Notes under the pieces: model-generated
What the model was told of the DNA's origin: nothing
Seen by the model: only the letters and a program-made list of their open reading frames with translations
Database searches by the model: none
Made by a program: the position numbers and the translations under genes
Source: Tilletiaria anomala UBC 951
Lineage: Eukaryota > Basidiomycota > Exobasidiomycetes > Georgefischeriales > Tilletiariaceae
Direction: 5' to 3'
Length of the DNA: 46,610 nucleotides
NCBI RefSeq assembly: GCF_000711695.1
Contig: NW_013546895.1
Location: 1 to 46,610, forward strand
Shown here: in pieces, positions 43,131-46,610 of the stretch
Layout: every line of letters starts with the position of its first letter
How positions within the stretch are numbered: the stretch's first letter is position 1

Positions 43131-46100
43131 CTACCGTTTCTTAATAGACGGTGCGTTGGCGGTGAACAGCCTGCGGATTTCTTGCATAGTGATCTCGATC
43201 GTCACGCTGCCGTCCGGTAAGACGTCTTTGAGTATCCTAGCGAAGCGATCCAGCTCCTTGGCCGCACCCGCTTCGCATGAGCGCCACACCTGCACCATCA
43301 CGTCTTCACAAGCGTCGACTGCCACCGCAGCTCCAGGCACAACGGAAAGTTCGTCGTCGTCCGCGGCAAAGTGCTTCTGTACGCGCTTCGACAGAGTCTC
43401 CACATTCTTGCGCACATCCTTCGACGTATTCTCCTTGGCGAGGCGCTTGAAGGCCGACTTGGAATACGCAGCGTGGAAAGTGATCTCGTTTGCTGGAGTT
43501 GAGCGCAACAGAAGGTCGACCGCGTCGCCAAAGTCCATCAGCTTGCCAAATGGCCGCCGCAGCACGGAGGCGACATAGCAACCGAGACTGTCATTGAACA
43601 TGCTCTCTGCGCGCCGGACAATCTGAGAAAGCGCGCTTGAGCTGACTTTGCGCAACTCCACATCCAAGTAGTGCGTGTTTTCCAGCAAGAGGATCTGTGA
43701 ATATAGCACACCCTTTTCATCATCATTGCCACCGCTCGAGGCGTTCGTTAACGCCATCTTGGCCATGGCTTGCAATGCTTCGAAGCATGCATGCGAAAGT
43801 TGCTGGTAGTATCCATTGATGACGCCGCGGATGTTCAACATCTCGCTGTTAACGAGCTGAGCCTCGACTCTTTCAACGAAGAGCTGGTAACACAAAAGCA
43901 GACACGTCAGCAGCTTGCCAGCGGCACCTTCGTGTAACTAGTATCGCAACGCACGGGCAAGACTTTAACAAAGTGGAGGACACCCTTGCGTTTCTTGCTG
44001 CTCAGCCTTGTCTGCTCGATGTTCTTGATCTGCTCGGCGATGAGCTTCTCCAGCGTGTTGGTAAGACGCAAGTAAAGTTTAGAGAGCGTCTTGATCAAAA
44101 AGTCGTTGCTCGCCTCCTCAGCCTCGATGATTGCGCGGTCCAGCGCAGCTAGGATGCCAATCAGTTGGCTATCGGATATCAACGTGGAGCGCATTATCAG
44201 CTTTGCGCTCGATATAAGATGTTTCGGAAAAGTACTCACATGCGATCATTCTGTAGAACATGATCTGCGAGTGTCTGCAATTCAGGCGCCAAGAAGCCAA
44301 AGATCAAGTCCATCGCGCCCTTCATTTCTCTCATCGGCCCTGCGGCTGAGTAGGTGAAAAGGGTGGCAGCCCTTCGTCGGAAGAATGGCTCCAAGTTGCA
44401 GTAATCTGCATACGTGACATTGTTGTCTTTGATGTGCAGGAAGTCAGCGATAAAAGCTTGTTCTCTGGTGACGAGCGGCGTCGTTGATGACAGAATACGT
44501 GCAAATGTCTTGCGAGAGTTATACGACAGTTGGTCAGCAACGATCTTTTCATTGGAAGCCAGACCTGCGGCTGTACTGACCTCTCCCCCTTGAGCCTCTC
44601 CGACGGATCGCTGTGGCTTGTTGCGCAGGCCCATACCTACCCTGCGGACCGTCCCAGCTCTGAGCACAGCAGCGGCGCTGGTCCCGCCAGGTACCACAAA
44701 GCTGATCTCATTGTTCTCCTCTTCGGTGGCTTTGCGGATCTGTCCCTTGCAGATGGCAAGCATGCCCGTCATCTCGCGTCGGTAAGCGTCGCTGACGGAA
44801 GCAAAATACTGAGCAGAGATACGTGAGAAGAGAGAGGGAGACGTCTCCTTGATGTAGAGCAAGATGCCACAGTAGCCTTCCAGCGAACTCTCCAGCTGTG
44901 AATGGTCGTGTATGGTGGGGTGAGGAGGCTGAAGAGCGTATTGTCGATGTGGGTCCGACAGGAGATTTCCGATTTCACGATTGAAGAGCCATGTGAGAAA
45001 GTCGAGCACACGTTTGCAGAACCGGTCCGAAATGCTGATGTATTCCGCGAGCCGCTCTGTCGCCGCGGCAACGTTTTCTGCCATATTTCCGTCTTCTCCA
45101 TCGCCCTTTGCCTGCAAGATGCTCTTGTAGAGCGACGCTGCAGCAGCTTCAAGATCGGCTATGCCAGCTGCCGTTTCGAGTGATGCGTGCTCGAGCGCCG
45201 CGACGGTGCTGTCATCGACGTGGATAGTCTGCAGCAGCTTCTCGATCTCATCCGCCAGCACGCGTTGGTTGCTCGTCTGGACTTGCAAGCCGCGGTTTTG
45301 GCTTTCGATATGCATGATGTCGTCGTTGCGCGCGTTTAAGCTCGCTTTGAAGGTCGACATGACGCTGTCCATGACATCGAGCTGTCCCAGCGCTTCTTCG
45401 ATGTGCTGGATCACGTGTGCGACGCGGTCGTCCGACTCGATGAGCGCGTGAATGTTGGCCGCCTCGATCGCTTGCAGCTCGTCGAGGAGCCTCGCCTCGA
45501 TTAGGTCAGCAGTTTTGGCGCCGCCCAATCCGACAACGCTCATGGCCCTGCTACCAACCATGCTCTGCATGCCGTTCTTGGTCGGGTTCCACTCAAAGTC
45601 TTCTAGCATCTCCTCGATATTTAGCAGCGTCACATCCTCGTCCTCATCCATCATATCCGCGCGAGCGCCTTCGATGGCGCGCAGACGATTCTTCTCGCTC
45701 GCCTCGTGCGCGTCATGATGTGATCCTGTGCGCGACCGCTGGGCCTTCTTTGTGTGGCGCTTCTTCTTGCCACCCGAATGACCCGCCCCAGAGTCGCTAC
45801 CACCGCCACCAACTCTATAGCCTCCGAAGCCATCAATCGTCGCAGCAGCCTCCTCATCTGCATCGTCGCCACCCTCCTCCTCCTCGCTCTCCTCCCCGAT
45901 TGCCTGTACGACATTGCGCATGCCGGTACCTGCAAGCAGCATGCGCTCATACGCTGCTCCTCCGCGCACGGGCTCAATGGAGCTGAGACGTGCACGCGCG
46001 CTGCCTGCATTGTTAGCATTTGCTGCCGAACCGGGCACGGAGAGCTTCGATGAGGATGTGTAGGGGGGATTGTGGGCTCCGAATTCGTCGATGGAGGATG

Positions 46101-46610
46101 AGCTGACGGTGATGTTCGGCATGCCGGGTACGCTAGGGTTATTGGAGAGGCCGGTACGAGGGGCTGTGGCCGGGGCCGCCTCGGGTAGGTTAAGGATGCG
46201 GCATGCTGGGGAAGAAGTGGATGCAGAAGCATGGCCATTAAGCAGCTCTTGTCCTCGCGTCGCTTCTGACCGCAGGTCCGATCTAGGTCCTGCCGTCAGA
46301 CGCGCGGCAGCTGAATCTCGCGCGTGTTGCTCCTGGATCCTCTGCTGCTCTCTCTCAGCTTCCAGATCTTGTTCTCTCTCACGCAGGCGCTCCTGTTCGC
46401 GCTCGCGTTGCCGCCGTTGCTCCCTCTCCTTCTTTTCGCGTCGCCGTTCCACTTCTCGCTCTGCCGCGACTGTACGCTCTTGTTCTTCCCGTTCCCGCTC
46501 TCGCTCCCGCTCCTTCTCTAGCCGCTCTTGCTCTAGCCGCTCTTGCTCTAGCCGCTCTTGCTCTAGCCGCTCTTGCTCTAGCCGCTCTTGCTCTAGCCGC
46601 TCTTGCTCTA
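43131..46610 (-). CDS. SEC3: exocyst complex subunit Sec3, partial (5' end outside the window)
   Basis: Sec3/EXOC1 tethers secretory vesicles to the plasma membrane at growth sites. Exons inside the window: 46610-44240 (open to the edge), 44168-43955, 43883-43131, about 1112 codons. A highly charged E/R/Q helix including LEQER repeats opens the visible part, then a disordered region, DEDVTLLNIEEMLEDFEW, and the Sec3 coiled coil and C-terminal helical bundles: LDVMDSVMSTFKASLNARNDDI, GYCGILLYIKETSPSLFSRIS, LIGILAALDRAIIEAEEAS, EQIKNIEQTRLSSKKRKGVLHFVK and LFVERVEAQLVNSEMLNIRG. The PIP2/Rho-binding PH domain expected at the N-terminus is not in the window. Intron phases all close and the stop is at 43131. 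Confidence 0.9.
46521..46610 (-). repeat. 15-bp tandem repeat coding LEQER in SEC3
   Basis: Six perfect copies of a 15-bp unit (GCCGCTCTTGCTCTA on the plus strand) run to the end of the window, and more may follow. In the Sec3 frame each copy encodes Leu-Glu-Gln-Glu-Arg, extending a charged helix. In-frame and of constant sequence, so the array is probably recent and length-variable. Confidence 0.9.

Noticed and set aside
1-46610. Mobile elements, CRISPR arrays, prokaryotic operons
   Set aside because: No terminal repeats, transposase or polymerase motifs, or spaced direct repeats were noticed by eye; genes carry introns and independent promoters.

Overview
The window looks like a gene-dense, intron-containing nuclear segment of a basidiomycete fungus. 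The G-beta N-terminal region (ADTSLRAM, then [14 protein letters not shown]) reads like the Ustilago-type beta subunit, so Ustilaginomycotina is my best guess. Introns are mostly 60-120 bp GT-AG, with CTRAC-like branch points where I checked. Exon joins below were worked out by hand from splice signals, reading phase and family motifs; there is no transcript evidence. I saw no rRNA, tRNA, CRISPR array, insertion sequence or recognisable transposon.

Layout. 0.6-1.6 kb (+): decayed FAD monooxygenase. 2.5-4.1 kb (+): 8-amino-7-oxononanoate synthase-like enzyme. 4.2-10.3 kb (-): two tandem, diverged DCAF11-type WD40 genes. 10.8-12.3 kb (-): membrane RING-H2 ubiquitin ligase. 12.5-13.9 kb (-): unrecognised coding-like stretch, probably a relic. 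14.5-17.2 kb (-): ADE5,7 purine enzyme, divergent from GRWD1/RRB1 (+, 17.5-19.4 kb), which converges on a hot-dog thioesterase (-, 19.4-20.5 kb). 21.0-26.6 kb (-): one large low-complexity acidic protein of unknown function. 28.5-29.8 kb (-): heterotrimeric G-protein beta subunit, flanked on each side by about 2 kb without a gene. 31.9-33.1 kb (-): short-chain dehydrogenase, divergent from a Gfo/Idh/MocA oxidoreductase (+, 34.3-35.8 kb). 35.9-36.8 kb (-): mitoribosomal mL49. 37.3-39.6 kb (-): LTV1. 40.1-40.4 kb (+): small one-helix membrane protein. 41.1-42.6 kb (-): 3-hydroxyisobutyrate dehydrogenase. 43.1 kb to the window end (-): exocyst Sec3, cut by the edge inside a 15-bp tandem repeat.

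The genes are mostly conserved housekeeping functions: ribosome assembly (GRWD1, LTV1), mitochondrial translation (mL49), purine and biotin synthesis, valine breakdown, signalling, secretion and ubiquitin ligases. I do not see a dedicated cluster or a clear new system. The most unusual points are the tandem DCAF11 pair with different introns (one apparently GC-AG), three very small exons (13, 27 and 28 nt), the large uncharacterised acidic protein, and the two degraded loci.
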